Assembly: GCA_015183035.1 (NCBI GenBank) | Contig: JACZZP010000014.1 | Location: 1,612,001-1,676,000 of the forward strand | DNA length: 64,000 bases | Direction: 5' to 3' | DNA from: Meloidogyne chitwoodi | Lineage: Eukaryota; Nematoda; Chromadorea; Rhabditida; Meloidogynidae | Shown here: in pieces, positions 1 to 12,037 of the stretch | Layout: each line of letters begins with the position of its first letter | Position numbering within the stretch: position 1 is the first letter of the stretch | The notes under the pieces: generated by a model | Told to the model about the DNA's origin: nothing | The model's database searches: none | The model's input: only the letters and a program-made list of their open reading frames with translations | Position numbers and translations under genes: made by a program

Positions 1-2614
1 TTAAATTAAAGAGATAGGGGATTTTCTTTTAGTTTCTTTTAAAATTTATTAAAATTGTAATTTAAGCCTGCACGGTGGGAATTTCGTCCGCGCGTATCAA
101 CTACTAAATCTTTAACAAATTCTTTTGGTCAAGGAACTAGTCGTTCAATGTCAAGTTCAAGTGTATTTGAATTAGAATCAAATAGTGACGAGAATGATGA
201 AGATATTTCAATCGATACACTTGTATTATTTTTTAATTTTATTTTTTAATATTTTTTTTTCGTTAGAAAGATCTTTTTAGCAATCAAATAATTGATGATA
301 TTAAACAATTATCTCCAGGAGCTAGACTTATGGCTATGGCTAATTATATTATTGACAATTCTGAACAGTTTAGAAATAAACCTATAAAGGTTTTTTTCCT
401 TTTTAATTTTACTTTTTAATTGTTTTTAGAAGGTGGATATTCCTGAGGATCAACTAGAACCTACTTTTGTTTGTATGGACAGTGCTCTTTCAAGGTTTAT
501 TTTTTTTATCTCCTCCAAAGAGAGCAAATTCTCTTAGGAAAATAATGACACTGAAGGCATTCTTTTTTTTATTTTCTCAGATTGTCTATTGCTTGAGTGA
601 ACTGAGATTATTAAATATAATCTTTAAATTCTTTCTTATTTTTCTAGAGATGCCAATTTTCGACCTAAATTGTTAGATGCATTTTTTGAGGATTTTCGTG
701 ATCATTATTCTTTACATTTTTCAAGAAGAAATAATGCTATTTATGACAAAGAAATATGTCATCGTTTGTTATATCAACATTTTCCTACAGTTTGTTTTTT
801 TTAATAAAAAATTAAATTTAAAATAAATATTTTTTTTAGTGTCGAACACCTTTAATTGAATTTTTGGTAGATGAATTTTCAGGAAGATATTCAACAGCAG
901 CATGGATTTGTTTTTTTGTTCAAAGTAGTCTTGGATATTTGCTTCGACCATGTATTTTTTTATTAATTTTTTTTTTAATTTTTAAAGTTTTTTTACACAT
1001 TGAAATGCGAATTTGGACATTAATGAGCAACCCTTTACCCGAACCTCGAAAACGCCGAAATAATTGGATTTCAAATCCTACACAAGGATCTTTGGCTGCT
1101 TCTATTGAAGACTTTAATAAAGTTTTGAATCGTTTTCGTAATGATTATAAACAATTATTTTGTTCAAAAGAGAATCGTCTTTTACCGGTTTTTCTTATTA
1201 AAAATATATTTTTTAAATTAATATATTTTTTAAAATTAATTAGAATGTGGAACAAATTGAAAATTGTGAAAATATTGAAGTTTTTGAATGTTTAGTTTGT
1301 ACAGGAGAGTTTCCAATAAATAGGGCAATTTTTTGCAATTCTCATCCTTTTGGGGAACAACAAAATAATATTCAAATTGTTGATTTGGCAATACAATGGA
1401 ATGATAAACAAAAAGGTTTTTTTTTAATTTTTAAAATTAAATAAATTTATTAGTTGATAATAACGAAAAACATCGTTTTTGTGTTGAGTGTTTAATAGGC
1501 CATGCTAAGGCAGCAACTCAAGAAATGCCGTTATCAAAGGGTGGTGTTGGTCTTCAATGTATGGCTGCGAATTGTTCTAATTCTATTCTTTTTTGTAATT
1601 ATTATTTTTTAATAAATAATTAAACATTTTTAATTTTGTTCAGCTGAATGTCGTTTCTATATTCCACCAAATATTCGTCGCCATTTAAATGCTAGAATAC
1701 TTGAAGAAAATTTGGGTGCTGCAAAATTGAATAATTTGGAACGGTTTATTTTATTAAATATTTTCTTTAAAAATAATTTTATGTTTTCTTTTTAGTTGTA
1801 CAGAATGTAATTTTTCAATGATTATTGATATTCCATTCGAACAACTTGGTGTATTTTCTTGCCAAAAATGCAAAGCAGAACATTGCCGAAAATGTAAGCA
1901 TGTTTGGAATGATATTCATTTTGGAAGAAAATGTGAAGATTTGCTTAATATTGCTGAGGAACGGAAGCATATTTAGTTAGTTTTTTTAACAAAATTTTTA
2001 AATATGTCTTGTCACAGTTGACTTTCGTTAAAAGTGACAATTTAAGAGGAAAAGTGTGTCATTATATTCGTTAAACGTTTTAGGGAAAAAATTTGGCTGA
2101 ATCTACCAATGAGTTTCTTATATCCTTGTCCTTTATCTCTTTATATCGCTATGTTCTTATAACGAGAGTCAACAGTATTTTAAGCTTTTCTTTATCCAAT
2201 AAATATTTAAAATAAATTTTAAAGTGAAAATCGACTTAGTGAAGCCATAATTCGACGTTGTTATAGATGTTCCGTTCCTTTTGTTAAAATGGCAGGATGT
2301 AATCAAATGAGTTGTCGTTGTGGAGCTGTTCAGGTTTTTTTTATTTTCATTTTATTTATTTATTTTTTATTTTAGTGTTATTTGTGTAGAGCAAAAGATA
2401 TAAATTACAGTCATTTTTGCCAGTAAGTGTTTAATTTAAAAAAACATTTTTTTTAACAATTTTTTTTTAAAGACATTTTCGAAATCCAAAACAGATTGGT
2501 TGTGGACAATGTAAAAAAGCTTGTCTTTTATGGCATCCAGAAGATTATGTTGATGAAATTGCAATAAATAAATTAAGACAAGAGGCAGAAGAGGAAGGAA
2601 TTGAATTGTTATAA
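1..2614 (+). CDS. RNF216: RNF216/TRIAD3-like RBR E3 ubiquitin ligase, 5' end missing
   Basis: The spliced product is a RING-in-between-RING ubiquitin ligase, which passes ubiquitin from an E2 to its own RING2 cysteine and then to a substrate. About a dozen short exons run from the window edge to a stop at 2612-2614. RING1 begins near 1285 with FECLVCTGEFP and continues through HRFCVECLIGHA (about 1480). The in-between-RING region holds CTECNFSMII and CQKCKAEHCRKCKHVW (1800-1910). RING2 reads RRCYRCSVPFVKMAGC then QMSCRCGAVQCYLC (2250-2390); by analogy with RNF216 the active cysteine is in MSCRC. The C-terminus (GCGQCKKACLLWHPED) also resembles RNF216 rather than parkin or ariadne. Upstream exons encode a non-conserved acidic and Ser-rich region. 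The start codon lies before the window, and upstream exon boundaries are approximate. Confidence 0.85.
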
Positions 2615-2941
2615 ATGTTAAAGGTTTTTTTTTAAATTATTTTTTTGACAAAAATAGAAGGTTTTAGTGTATTTTTTGGTATAATTTGGGGTTAATTATT
2701 AAATATTCTTGTCATAAAAATATTTTTATTTTTTTTAGTGAAACTTACATAACCGAGATAAAGAAAATAATGACAATATATATTTATTTTTACACATTTT
2801 TATTAATTACTTGGATATTTTGTTATAAAAGTAATTTATTTTTAGCATTTATTTTACCTTAATTATACTGCCTTTTTATTTTCTGTAAAAAAATATTCCC
2901 CCATGATGATATTTTTTTTACAAAATTAAAAAAAAATTATA

Positions 2942-5157
2942 TTATTTATATAAAATATTTTTAATTAAATTTATAGTTCTGTCATCATTTAAAATTCCCA
3001 TATGATCCGCTCCCTCTAAAACATTAATATTTATTTGATGACCAGAATTGTCATTTGGACTCCATTGTTTACAAACACTTAGTGATCTTAAATTTACTGT
3101 TCCGTCACCATTTCCATAACTTAAAAAAATTTTTAAAAATTAAAATTTTTCAAAATTTACGGGAGAAGCTAAACCAATTTTCATTAAAGAATTTCACATT
3201 TTCGGTGAAATGTCCCCAAAAACATTTTTTCGGTGAATTGTCCCCAAAAAACATTTTTTCGGTGAATTGTCCTCAAAAATATTTTTTCGGTGAATTGTCC
3301 CCAATATTTAATTTTACAATATTTATTTTATAAATATTATTTAACCTTTTCTCCCATAAATTAAATTTTATAAAAATAAAATAACCTTAAATAAGGTTGA
3401 TAATCAGGAAAAAGCCAATTATGATACCAAATGTATTGTTCAGGTGTTTTTACTTCACTTCCATAAATACAATAAATCTTTTAAAAAAAATATTATTTTT
3501 TTTAAAATAATATTTTTGAATTAAATAAAAAATTACTTTAACGCCTGGTGGTTCAATTATTAAAGATTCTCTTTCACTTTTCCATTCTACTAATCCTTGA
3601 GGAAATTCAATATCATTAAAAAATTCTTCCATATTTGATAAAGAATAATTTTTTCTTTTTTAAAAAATAAAATATTATTTTAATAAAAATACCTTGGTGT
3701 TACTGCTAATGTTTCATTTTGACCCCAAAGTTTGGGTGAAGGAAAAAGAAGTGCTGAACTAGTAAATGAACGTTGCATTGTTCTCAGACGTGAAGGAGGT
3801 AAAATAACTCGCCAATGATCCATATTGTAGCCTTATTAAAATATTTATTTTAATAGAAGCCCCATAGGGGTTTTATTGGGGAGGGGGCGTTTATTAGAGA
3901 GTGGGCGTCTATTAGAATAATAAATTTTAAATGTGCGTCAATTGGAGAGTGGGCGTCTATTAAAATAAAATATTTCAAACCTGATGCGAATACTTTAATA
4001 ACTTGAGTAGATCCTCCCCAAGCTCCAGCTAGTGAAATGTGTGCTTCCAAAAATTTATCCTTCCAAGTCTTTAAAAAATAACTTATTTTTTTTATTTATT
4101 TTTATTTTAAAAGATTAACCTGATTAACAAAATTATGATAAAAATAATTAGCCATACAATTACCCATTGAATGTCCCAATATAACAATTTTTTGATTTTC
4201 ATTTTTATAAAATAATGATTCAATTAAAAGTTTAAGTTTTACAAAATATTTTGTTAATTCTTCTAAAATTTAATAAAAATTAATTTTTATTTAAATAATT
4301 AATTCTTTACTTGGTGCTCTTCTCCAATCATATGGAGCACCAACTACATTAATTCCACGTGTGTATCCCCAAGTGACAAGAGATTCAACGATTGGAGCAA
4401 AATATTCGGAAGGTGATCTTCTTGAAGAATCAAGCCTTTAACGAAAATTTTTTTAATTTAAAAGAACCCAAAAAATCAACACCCAACTGATCTACTAGCA
4501 AATCTAATAAAAATGTTGATCAAAAAGGTGTTGATCAAATGGTTGTAACTAATTTACTAAAAATAATACCATTCGATCGTTTCAGTATTTCCAAAGCCAG
4601 GAACTCTAACATGCACTCCTTTAAGCTCTTCAGCCATCCCAGAAGTCATATTAAATTCTAAACGCATATTATCTGCCCAACAGTCAATTATTAAAGGACT
4701 GAATAACTTAATTAATAAATATATAATTTTATTTTTTATAAATTACCTCCAAATTTAGCCATAGATCAAAATATTCTTTTGTTGTTTTGTCACAGAAGAT
4801 ATGAACAGTGGAAGGTTTTCCTTTAAATTTGAAGTATTTTTGAAAATATTTTTATTTTTTTAGATATTTTGAAAATATTTAAAAAATAAAAAATGGAAAA
4901 TTTTCAAAATACCAAAAAATAAAAGACTCAAAACCTGTTAAATTTGCTCTTAAACGACTTCCCGCATCACCTGGAACTACAAAACCAATTAAAATTTTTA
5001 TTTTAAATTTACTTATAACTACTGGATTTGAAGGCTTATTAGGCTTAGAATGTGAAAATGAATTAGTATATTTATATATTATATTTTGGGATGTTTTGGA
5101 AATTAATTGTATGAGGTAAATTAAAATTGTTGACCAATTAATCAATTGAAATTGCAT
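2942..5157 (-). CDS. PLA2G15: Lysosomal phospholipase A2 / LCAT-family acyltransferase
   Basis: This is an alpha/beta hydrolase of the LCAT family, closest in my reading to group XV lysosomal phospholipase A2, which cleaves phospholipids or transfers their acyl chain in acidic compartments. The start at 5157 gives an N-terminal hydrophobic stretch consistent with a signal peptide. Family blocks follow in order on the minus strand: VVPGDAGSRLRANL (about 4960), DLWLNLE (4755), VRVPGFGNTE (4600), WGYTRGINVVGAPYDWRR (4340), the nucleophile elbow GHSMGN (4165), SLAGAWGGS (4030), and GDGTVNLRS with the late GADHMG histidine (2990-3100). A catalytic Ser, late Asp and His are therefore all present. 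At least eight introns occur. One carries a 28-29 base minisatellite (3200-3303) and one a G-rich short repeat (3849-3966). It converges on the upstream ligase gene with a 330-base gap in which I see only AT-rich sequence. Secreted LCAT-like enzyme is the alternative. Confidence 0.88.
3200..3303. repeat. Minisatellite in a phospholipase intron
   Basis: About four tandem units of 28-29 bases, each carrying TTTTTTCGGTGAATTGTCCC, lie in an intron of the minus-strand phospholipase gene. The units differ by single bases and by A-run length. Confidence 0.8.
3849..3966. repeat. Short G-rich repeats in a phospholipase intron
   Basis: Three to four imperfect copies of GAGTGGGCGTCTATTA-like sequence fill the intron following the SLAGAWGGS exon. 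They start with the small palindrome CCCCATAGGGG. Confidence 0.6.
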
Positions 5158-5437
5158 ATTTTTTTAATTAATATATATTTTTTTAATTATTTTATAAAAT
5201 AAAAAATAATTAATTGTTATGAAGTAAAATATAAAAAATGTAAAACAAAAATATATTTAGCTGATAATGCACTCAATAAAAACTAATAAAATATTCTCAT
5301 GACCAGCAAATGGTCCCCCTTTCGTTAAGTTATGTGACTTTTATCAGAAGATATAAAAACATTAAAAGTAAAAAACAAAAGAATTAAACAATTTAATTGT
5401 TAAAACATGGGTTTATAAAATTTTATGACCGAAATGA

Positions 5438-5522
5438 GTTTTGTGGTGTAGTGGGTTACGAATTAAATAAAAGTCTGTTGAAGGTTAAGGTTCGAGTCTC
5501 CGCAAAGGATAGTCGACTCGTT
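5438..5522 (+). repeat. tRNA-derived (SINE-like) sequence, copy 1
   Basis: The sequence has an A-box-like TGTGGTGTAGTGG and a B-box-like GGTTCGAGTCT at tRNA spacing, but no acceptor stem pairs across it. A second copy at 12664-12745 shares the same 3' flank (GTCGACT then TTTTTGTTTTTTAAATA), so this is a dispersed repeat and not a working tRNA. The rest of 5158-5655 shows nothing I can name. Confidence 0.5.
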
Positions 5523-5655
5523 TTTGTTTTTTAAATAATTAAAATTTATGTACTTTAATTAAGTTCGATAAAAATAATTTTTATTAATATAATTATCAAT
5601 TTTATTTATATAAATAGATAAATTTATATACATGAGAGTAGATTTGTGGAATTAT

Positions 5656-8600
5656 TTATTTTTTAAGCATTAGAAATGTTTGATCTTCTTTTTCTGATAA
5701 ACTTGATGAGGAATTCTCATTATCACTTTGATCCTCTTTTATTGTATTTAAAGGCAAAATTTGATCTTCTTTTTCGAGTTCAGTTTCTCTTTGCAATGCC
5801 TCAACTTCGTCTAACGTTAAAAGAGGACCTTCTTCATCTGACTCTTCTTCTTCATCTTCTTCACTACTACTACTACTTTCTTTATGTTGCATCATCCGGC
5901 GAACCATGTAACTTCAATTAAAAAATTATTTGGAACTAGTCAATTAGGGACCCATTTATTCGCAAAATAATATTTTACAAACAAAAATTGATTTAAAAAT
6001 ATTTTCCTGCGAATAAATGGGGTATGAACCAATATTTGAAAAATTCCATTTGAGGGTGTAACTTGATTATATCTCTAATTTAATGAACAGTAAAATATTA
6101 ACCCGTGAATTGGACAGAGAGGCTTCATATAAACAATTTGTCCTCGCGCACCAAAAAGACAGGTGCACGGCAACTCAACGTTTGGCGCCAGATAGGGTGT
6201 ACTGTTAGAAAGAAAATAAATTAATTTTAGACTTGAATTATTTTTCTGATTTCTTGACAAAAAATTTTTAAATAACTTATTAGATAGACACCCTATTTAT
6301 TCGCAAGAAAATATTCTTCAATTCATTTTTTAAAATATTTTCTTGCGAATAAATGGGATGTCTATTAAATCAATCAAGTTCTAACAAAACCTTGTTCCGG
6401 AGCAGCTTTGTGAGTGCACAATCTCCTTAAAACAAATTCTGCGATTAATTTAAAAAATTAAACAAACTCCTCTAACACGCATATTTGGAGGGTAAATTTC
6501 CCCAGTTGCCGATTGAATATAAGATTTAACTGATTTGAGAGATTTGGCTCCTCCAGAAGATGTTCTCTGACCAAGAGATGGTGTTGAACCAGTCTTTACA
6601 CTTCTTGGCTCTGAAATGTCCTCAGAAGAATGTTCGCGTCTATTTATATCACGTAAAACTCTAAAAATTATATTTGAGAAAATAATCTTTAAATTAAATA
6701 CTTCTTTTTGTGAATATATTCCATACAAAACCTTAAAAAACAAAATTATAAAAATTATTATTTAATAATTAAAACCATATTAGTTGAACAACTTCCAAAA
6801 TGCTAACAATAGAAATTCCAATCCAAAGTCCAGATAATCCTCCCAAATCGGCAATCAAACTTGTCATCTAAAAAACAACAACAATTTTACAAAAATATAA
6901 CATTTTATTTGTTTTTAATTTACACTATATGCAGCACTCTCTGTTAAAGTTTGATAATTAAACTCTTCGTAAAATACTTGTATAAGAGCCTATAAAGTTT
7001 AATTAAAATCATTTTTAATTATTAAAGTTTAACTGACTGCGTTAATGCGATACTTTTCCAGACAAAACTCATCGGAACTAAAATATTTATTTTTATTTAA
7101 AGTAACTTTTTAGGTAAACACCCCATTTATTCGCAAGAATATATCAATCAAAATTGAAAATATTTTCTTGCGAATAAATGGGGTGTCTATCTAAAATATA
7201 TCTAAATAAATACCTTTCACATTCCATTATTCGTGCCGTACCTGAAGGCCAGCGAGCAGCAGAATACGTAAGCTCATAACCAATTTCACTAAATAAATAA
7301 ATAAATTAAATAATATTAATTCAAAAAATTAGTAAAAAAAACTAACTTGCAAGGCAATGGACATTTGCAAAAGTCTAATCGTTCTTCCGCCACTATCTTT
7401 TGATTTTGTATTTTATTTATGCACTCACGTGCTTTTTGTTCACTTATTCCACATTGCCGAGCTCCTGAAGGAATTGGGAGTGTTGGATCAGCACAGCCAC
7501 AAATTCGTAAAATCTACAAAAGAAAAAAAAGTTATTAAAAGAGAGTTATTAACTTTAAAATATAATAAAAAAATATTTAAACAAATTAAGTTTAGGTATA
7601 ATTCCATTTATTCGCAAGAAAATATTTTAAAAACAAAAAATGAATTGAAGAATAAAATATTTTCTTGCGAATAAATGGGGTGTTTATCTAAATTTGATTA
7701 TAGTTAAAAAATATTTTTAGTATTACTTCTTGTTGTAAACAACTTCGGTGACAACCCTCAACCTAAATTAGCGATTAGATCTTCTCAATCAAATCAGAAA
7801 AACCGAATAATTGTAGCCGGTGTAAATATATCCTTCGGGCAGTTGATTACCTATAAATATTCAAAAACCTTCCAGAATATTATATTTTAAAAGTAACCAG
7901 TTCGACAATGTCCATAAGGATGCTCAAGACGAAAGAACTTTTTCTAAAGAAATAAAAATAAAATAATTATTTTTATAAAGTAGTAACCATTCTAACGCCA
8001 TAAGAGGAAAGCATTCCAGTAGGTGCATTCTCACCTTTAGAAGATAATTATTTTATATAAAAACTTATAAATATACCGAAAGCATCCACAAATGGAACTG
8101 TCCATTTATCGTGCACAGTTATTCTGATTAATTACATATTTAAAAATTTTTTTAAAAATAAACCTGAAACCGATAGCTTCTGTTGTGGGCAAATAATCAG
8201 AGACATTAGCATAAACAAGTACACGTAATCCTAAAAATTTTAAATAATGATAGAAATAGAGGTCGGCGCGGGGCAGGTCCCAGCGGGATCCAGAACCAGC
8301 AATTCCGCATTGGATTTACGGGATTTAGGATTTTTGCGAGATTAGACTGCAAATCTTGTCTCACATCGATTTAAAAAAATCCCTCATACGGGATCCATAA
8401 AAGTGATTTTTCCGACATCTAATTTGGACATAGCAAACAGATTCTAACAGAATAAAGAACAAAAATCCTAAGAAGCTTTAACACACGATTTTGATCCTCC
8501 CAAAAGGGAGGAATGCGCCGTTCCCGGAGGCAAGTGCAAGACCGGGCCGACGCGTGGCAGAGCAGAAGCAAGCTTCCAACTCACGCCCTTTTCCAAAAAT

Positions 8601-11600
8601 TGATTAATCTCTTTGACCCCGGTAGGGGTCGTTACGAAGATTAAGTCGTAAAGAACAGATACTACACTTTGATCTTAGCCAAAAGGCCGAGAAGCGATAA
8701 AAAGCACTGGAAAATAAAATTATAACTCAATTCAAAAGAAAAAAAAATAAATAGGATGGAGATTACATAAAGATAAATTTTACTGTTTGTGTGCTTTAAT
8801 AAAGAAAAGAAGCAAAAGAAAATAAGAGAGTGGGTAACAGAGAAATAAAGTTAAAAAACAAATGTATATCGCAGACCGTTTAGTGCGAAATAGTATTTTA
8901 AATAGAGAATTAGAGATAAAAAGGAAGTTAAAGATACATGCGGTAAATCGGTCTGCGATTAATTGGGCAAATACGAATATTAAAATACCAAAATTAGCGC
9001 CCGCACGATGGGCAGTTATTCGCGAATCACGATTCCAATTAAAAGTATAACAATTTCCATACTGTGATGTGCTATGAAGCTTGAAATCTCTTAAACAATT
9101 TCCATAAATTTAAAATAAATTTAATTAACCTTTTAATATCACAATCATGTCTATAAAATTAATTATAATTTAATTTAAATAATATTTTTTTTAAATAATA
9201 CTGATTGAATGAGCATTTCAAAATTATTTCATCCATCTTATATGAGAGCTTAATTCGTTCTTTTTCTGACTTTTCTCCCTAAATTTTAAATATATTTTTT
9301 AATAAAAAGAAATTTTTGGAACTTTACTGTCTAGGTAGACACCCCATTTATTCGCAAGAAAATATTTTAAAAACAAAAAATGAATTAAAGAATAATTTTT
9401 TGCGAATAAATGGGGTGGGTGTTTACCAAACAGTAAAGTTCCAAATTGTTATGCCGACCATTGAATAAATTAGATTCTGTCTAGCTTGACTTTTTATAGA
9501 TATTTCATCGGTCAGATTCTGAAAAAATTCTACATTAAATTTAATAATAAAATAAATTAACCTTAAATCCTAAAACTATTTTTTGTGTTTCAAGAGTTTT
9601 AGCAACTGTAGTTTTGCTATCATTTTTTAAAAAAATTTTATCAGATTTTGGGGTTAATGATTTTTTATTCCAAACTTGTTTGGTTCCATAATATCTAAAA
9701 AAAACAAAAAAATATTTTAAAAAATACAAAAATAGTTTAATAATTTTAGAGAAATTATAAAAATGAAACAAATATTAAAATATATTTAATTAAATTGCCT
9801 TGTTAAATTCAATGCATCAATGTCATCACTGGGCAAAATTTCTGGGATTTCACCGTTAATATTATTTTGCACACAATGGTTATAGCTTTAAATTGATCAT
9901 TTAATTTTGATCTCGGAATTTATTATGTTAAGGTTGACACCCCATTTATTCGCAAGAAAATATTTTAGAAACGAAAAGGTAAAATATTTTTTTGCGAATA
10001 AATGGGGTGTCTAACCTAAATAAGTTCACGAATCTCACTCTCTATGGCATAGGCACACATCAACTCCATCTTGATCAAACAAAATATCCTCATTTTGCTG
10101 TATGCTCCGATTTATATATTTCTTATCGTTTATTAAATTTAGGCGACTATTAGGAAAACGCATAGGGCAATGACCAGCTAAATCTGTACAATCAGTGCAA
10201 ATACGTTCTTTCCAGGTATTGTCTAAAATTAAATATTTTAATTATTATTTTAGTAATGTTTACAGGGAAAACAAGGCCAAAGTGCTTTAGCAAATTTGTC
10301 GAATTGGCACAAACATTTGGTTGAATAGTAAATTAAAAACTTTTGACCAGGCTGATAAAGAAATGAAGGTCGATGCTGTAGTTTTGTTTATTTTTAATTT
10401 AAAAAGTGAAGAAATTACTTTGTAAGAAGCGTAGCAACTTCCTCTTTTTCGCACAGAAGAGAGGCGATCCATTTCACAATAACACTGTGCATAAACTAAA
10501 AAACATAAATTTGAGTTAAAATTAATTATAATATTGCCTTGTAGATAACGACGATCACTTTTTTTGGCAGTTTTTGCTCTCGAACGATGTTTTTCATTTT
10601 TACTCACTTTTGATTCTTTTTTATATCTCAGATGATCTTTAAATTAATTATAAGAAAATATATTTTTGAAAATACTTTTAGTAACTACAACTTCTTCGAG
10701 AGAGGATTCATGAAGAGCATTTTCCATTGCATCTAACTAATTTAAATTAATTTATTACATTTTAGTAAAAAACACGCCGGTTAGTCTCAGCCTATTTATC
10801 GTAAGTAATCTCTAGTTTTCTCTTTATCTCTAATTTTATTTAATATACTATTCGCGACTAGCCGGTTTGTGACATGCGAAAAATAAGTTGCGACAAATCG
10901 GGCTGTACTCATAATGGGACCTGTACTTTTCGTCAAACAAAATTGCATGACATTTCGCCTCTACGGCAAAAAATTACATTTCGTTTACCCGAGCCCACGA
11001 TTTTTTGCCGTTGGGACGAAATGTCGTGCAATTTCTGTCGACGAAATGTCTGGACACGAAACTAAATTATATACATAAAAGATAAAATATTACAGTTCTT
11101 TGTGCTCCAATATCATTGATGACCGCTGAGGCTTTATATGGATTAAGATTACAAATAGTCACCTAAATTTTTGTAAATTTTGTTTAAATTATTTTTATTA
11201 CCGCAGGGAATTCAGTCATTTCAAATTTTAGCTAAAATTTAAATTTTAACGTTATTTTGTTTCAATTAATATTTTCTTACATCGAGATCAACTGTTTTTG
11301 GATATTCAAAAAATTTAACAACAAGATAGATAGTTTGAACTATAAGTATGGCAAAGCAAACTGTGAAAACCTAAAATTAATAAATTAAATTTTATAATTA
11401 ATTTTTGAATGTTCCGATTGTCTAGTTTAAGTGCACACCCCATTTATTCGCGAGAAAATAAACAATTTACGAAGGCTTTTTCATCTTTTTTCCCACCTTT
11501 TCTCTTTGGCCTAGAGTGATTAAACCCTAAAATACTAAATATTATTTATAAATTCTTACACCGAGCCAAAAACGTCGCCATTTCTTATTCGGTGCTAAAC

Positions 11601-12037
11601 CTGCATGACAAATTCCGTGAATAGTTGAATGCTTAAAATAAAAATTAATTTAATTTTGTTATTCATACCTTCTCGAATTGATTAAGTATTCCCTTCAAAT
11701 CTAGAGAATACGCTTAAAATAAATTAATGTTATTTATTAATAATTTGAGTATAAAACACTTACGAGAATTTTTAAAAGATGCAACTCTTGAAAATCTTCT
11801 TATCATTGATCTTGGATTACGCTTAAAAGCATCACTACCATCTCCTATAGAATTCATTTTCAATTTAACCATTTTTCGTTTATCATCTTTTATTTTCTTT
11901 TTCGTTGGTCTAAATTCATTTTCAATAAATTTTGATGATTCCAAATCTGGAATATCGTTTTGGTCAAACTTTGTAGTTTTAGAATCATTAGCATTGCTAT
12001 TTGTTCTTTTACGAATTTTACTATCGATTTCACTCAT
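5656..12037 (-). CDS. DEG/ENaC-family amiloride-sensitive sodium channel subunit
   Basis: A degenerin/ENaC subunit: two membrane helices around a large Cys-rich extracellular domain, forming a trimeric Na+ channel. The ATG at 12037 gives a basic cytosolic N-terminus, then the pre-TM1 motif STIHGICHAG (about 11600), TM1 (11290-11380) and FPAVTICNLNPYKAS (11130-11215). Extracellular exons carry Cys-rich segments (10030-10200), LKCSF (about 9220), QYGNCYTFNWN (about 9050), HRAGANF/GLRVLVYANVSDYLPTTEA across the 8.2-9.0 kb intron, IHDKWTVPF, NAPTGMLSSYG, EHPYGHC, CHRSC, CGCADP and WPSGTARIMEC. The GGLSGLWIG pore/TM2 motif is at 6780-6870. The C-terminal cytosolic tail is Ser-rich and ends in an acidic block with SSSSSEEDEEEESDEE at about 5850. 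I cannot assign it to a particular C. elegans paralogue. Introns hold many small transposons and a U2 snRNA gene. Confidence 0.88.
5949..6024. mobile_element. Intronic palindromic MITE, family TTTATTCGC, copy 1
   Basis: Inverted arms CCCATTTATTCGC and GCGAATAAATGGGG enclose about 45 bases. This copy is diverged at its ends. It lies in an intron of the DEG/ENaC gene. Confidence 0.7.
6281..6366. mobile_element. Intronic palindromic MITE, family TTTATTCGC, copy 2
   Basis: Arms AGACACCCTATTTATTCGCA and its near-perfect reverse complement lie in the next intron of the DEG/ENaC gene. Confidence 0.75.
7111..7194. mobile_element. Intronic palindromic MITE, family TTTATTCGC, copy 3
   Basis: Arms begin TAGGTAAACACCCCATTTAT and end in the complementary sequence GGGGTGTCTATCTA. 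Confidence 0.8.
7591..7693. mobile_element. Intronic palindromic MITE, family TTTATTCGC, copy 4
   Basis: Flanked by TTTAGGTATA and TTTATCTAAA, this copy shares its interior (AAAAACAAAAAATGAATT) with copy 5. Confidence 0.8.
8510..8698 (-). ncRNA. U2: U2 spliceosomal snRNA
   Basis: The minus strand begins ATCGCTTCTCGGCCTTTTGG, the canonical U2 5' end with stem-loop I. It continues through the branch-point recognition segment GTGTAGTATCTGTTC. A GAUUAAUC-flanked Sm-type site (AATTTTTGG) follows, and the 3' stem ends near GGGAACGGCGCATTCC. The length of about 189 nt fits U2. U2 pairs with the intron branch point in the spliceosome. The gene sits inside a roughly 760-base intron of the DEG/ENaC gene on the same strand, so it presumably uses its own snRNA promoter just above 8700. 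The exact 3' end is estimated. Confidence 0.95.
8866..8964. mobile_element. Short TIR element beside U2, copy 1
   Basis: Terminal inverted repeats ATCGCAGACCG and CGGTCTGCGAT bound about 98 bases. The interior (TTAGTGCGAAATAGTATTTT, then AATTAGAGATAAA) recurs inverted at 10790-10873. It lies in the same intron as U2. Confidence 0.6.
9315..9446. mobile_element. Intronic palindromic MITE, family TTTATTCGC, copy 5 (longest arms)
   Basis: The usual arms (GTAGACACCCCATTTATTCG) are extended outwards by a further matched pair, TTTGGAACTTTACTGT and ACAGTAAAGTTCCAAA. This may be the most complete member, or a nested insertion. Confidence 0.75.
9928..10015. mobile_element. Intronic palindromic MITE, family TTTATTCGC, copy 6
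   Basis: Arms run from TTAAGGTTGACACCCCATTT to the complementary GGGGTGTCTAACCTAA, with a short, divergent loop. Confidence 0.8.
10790..10873. mobile_element. Short TIR element, copy 2
   Basis: Inverted relative of the element at 8866-8964. CTCTAATTTTATTTAATATA then CTATTCGCGACTAGCCGGTT mirrors that copy. It lies in another DEG/ENaC intron. Confidence 0.5.
10915..11062. mobile_element. MITE-like element, family CGAAATGTC, copy 1
   Basis: About 147 bases with a central inverted pair ATTGCATGACATTTCG / CGAAATGTCGTGCAAT and further repeats of the same motif. A close relative lies at 26688-26829, and fragments lie in the arms of the 19.5-21.2 kb inverted repeat. Confidence 0.65.
11421..11460. 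mobile_element. Half copy of the TTTATTCGC MITE
   Basis: Only the left arm (GCACACCCCATTTATTCGCG) is recognisable. The matching right arm is absent. Confidence 0.6.

Noticed and set aside
1..130. Similarity between CTGCACGGTGGGAATTTCGT near 70 and CGCACGATGGGCAGTTATTC near 9005
   Set aside because: The second lies in a DEG/ENaC exon and the first in the ligase coding region; the match is short and probably chance.
8862..9050. 62-codon plus-strand frame next to U2
   Set aside because: It overlaps a TIR element and the antisense of a DEG/ENaC exon (QYGNCYTFNWN region).
10874..11065. 63-codon frame rich in Cys and Arg on the plus strand
   Set aside because: It lies within a MITE-like repeat that recurs at 26688-26829 with a broken frame.
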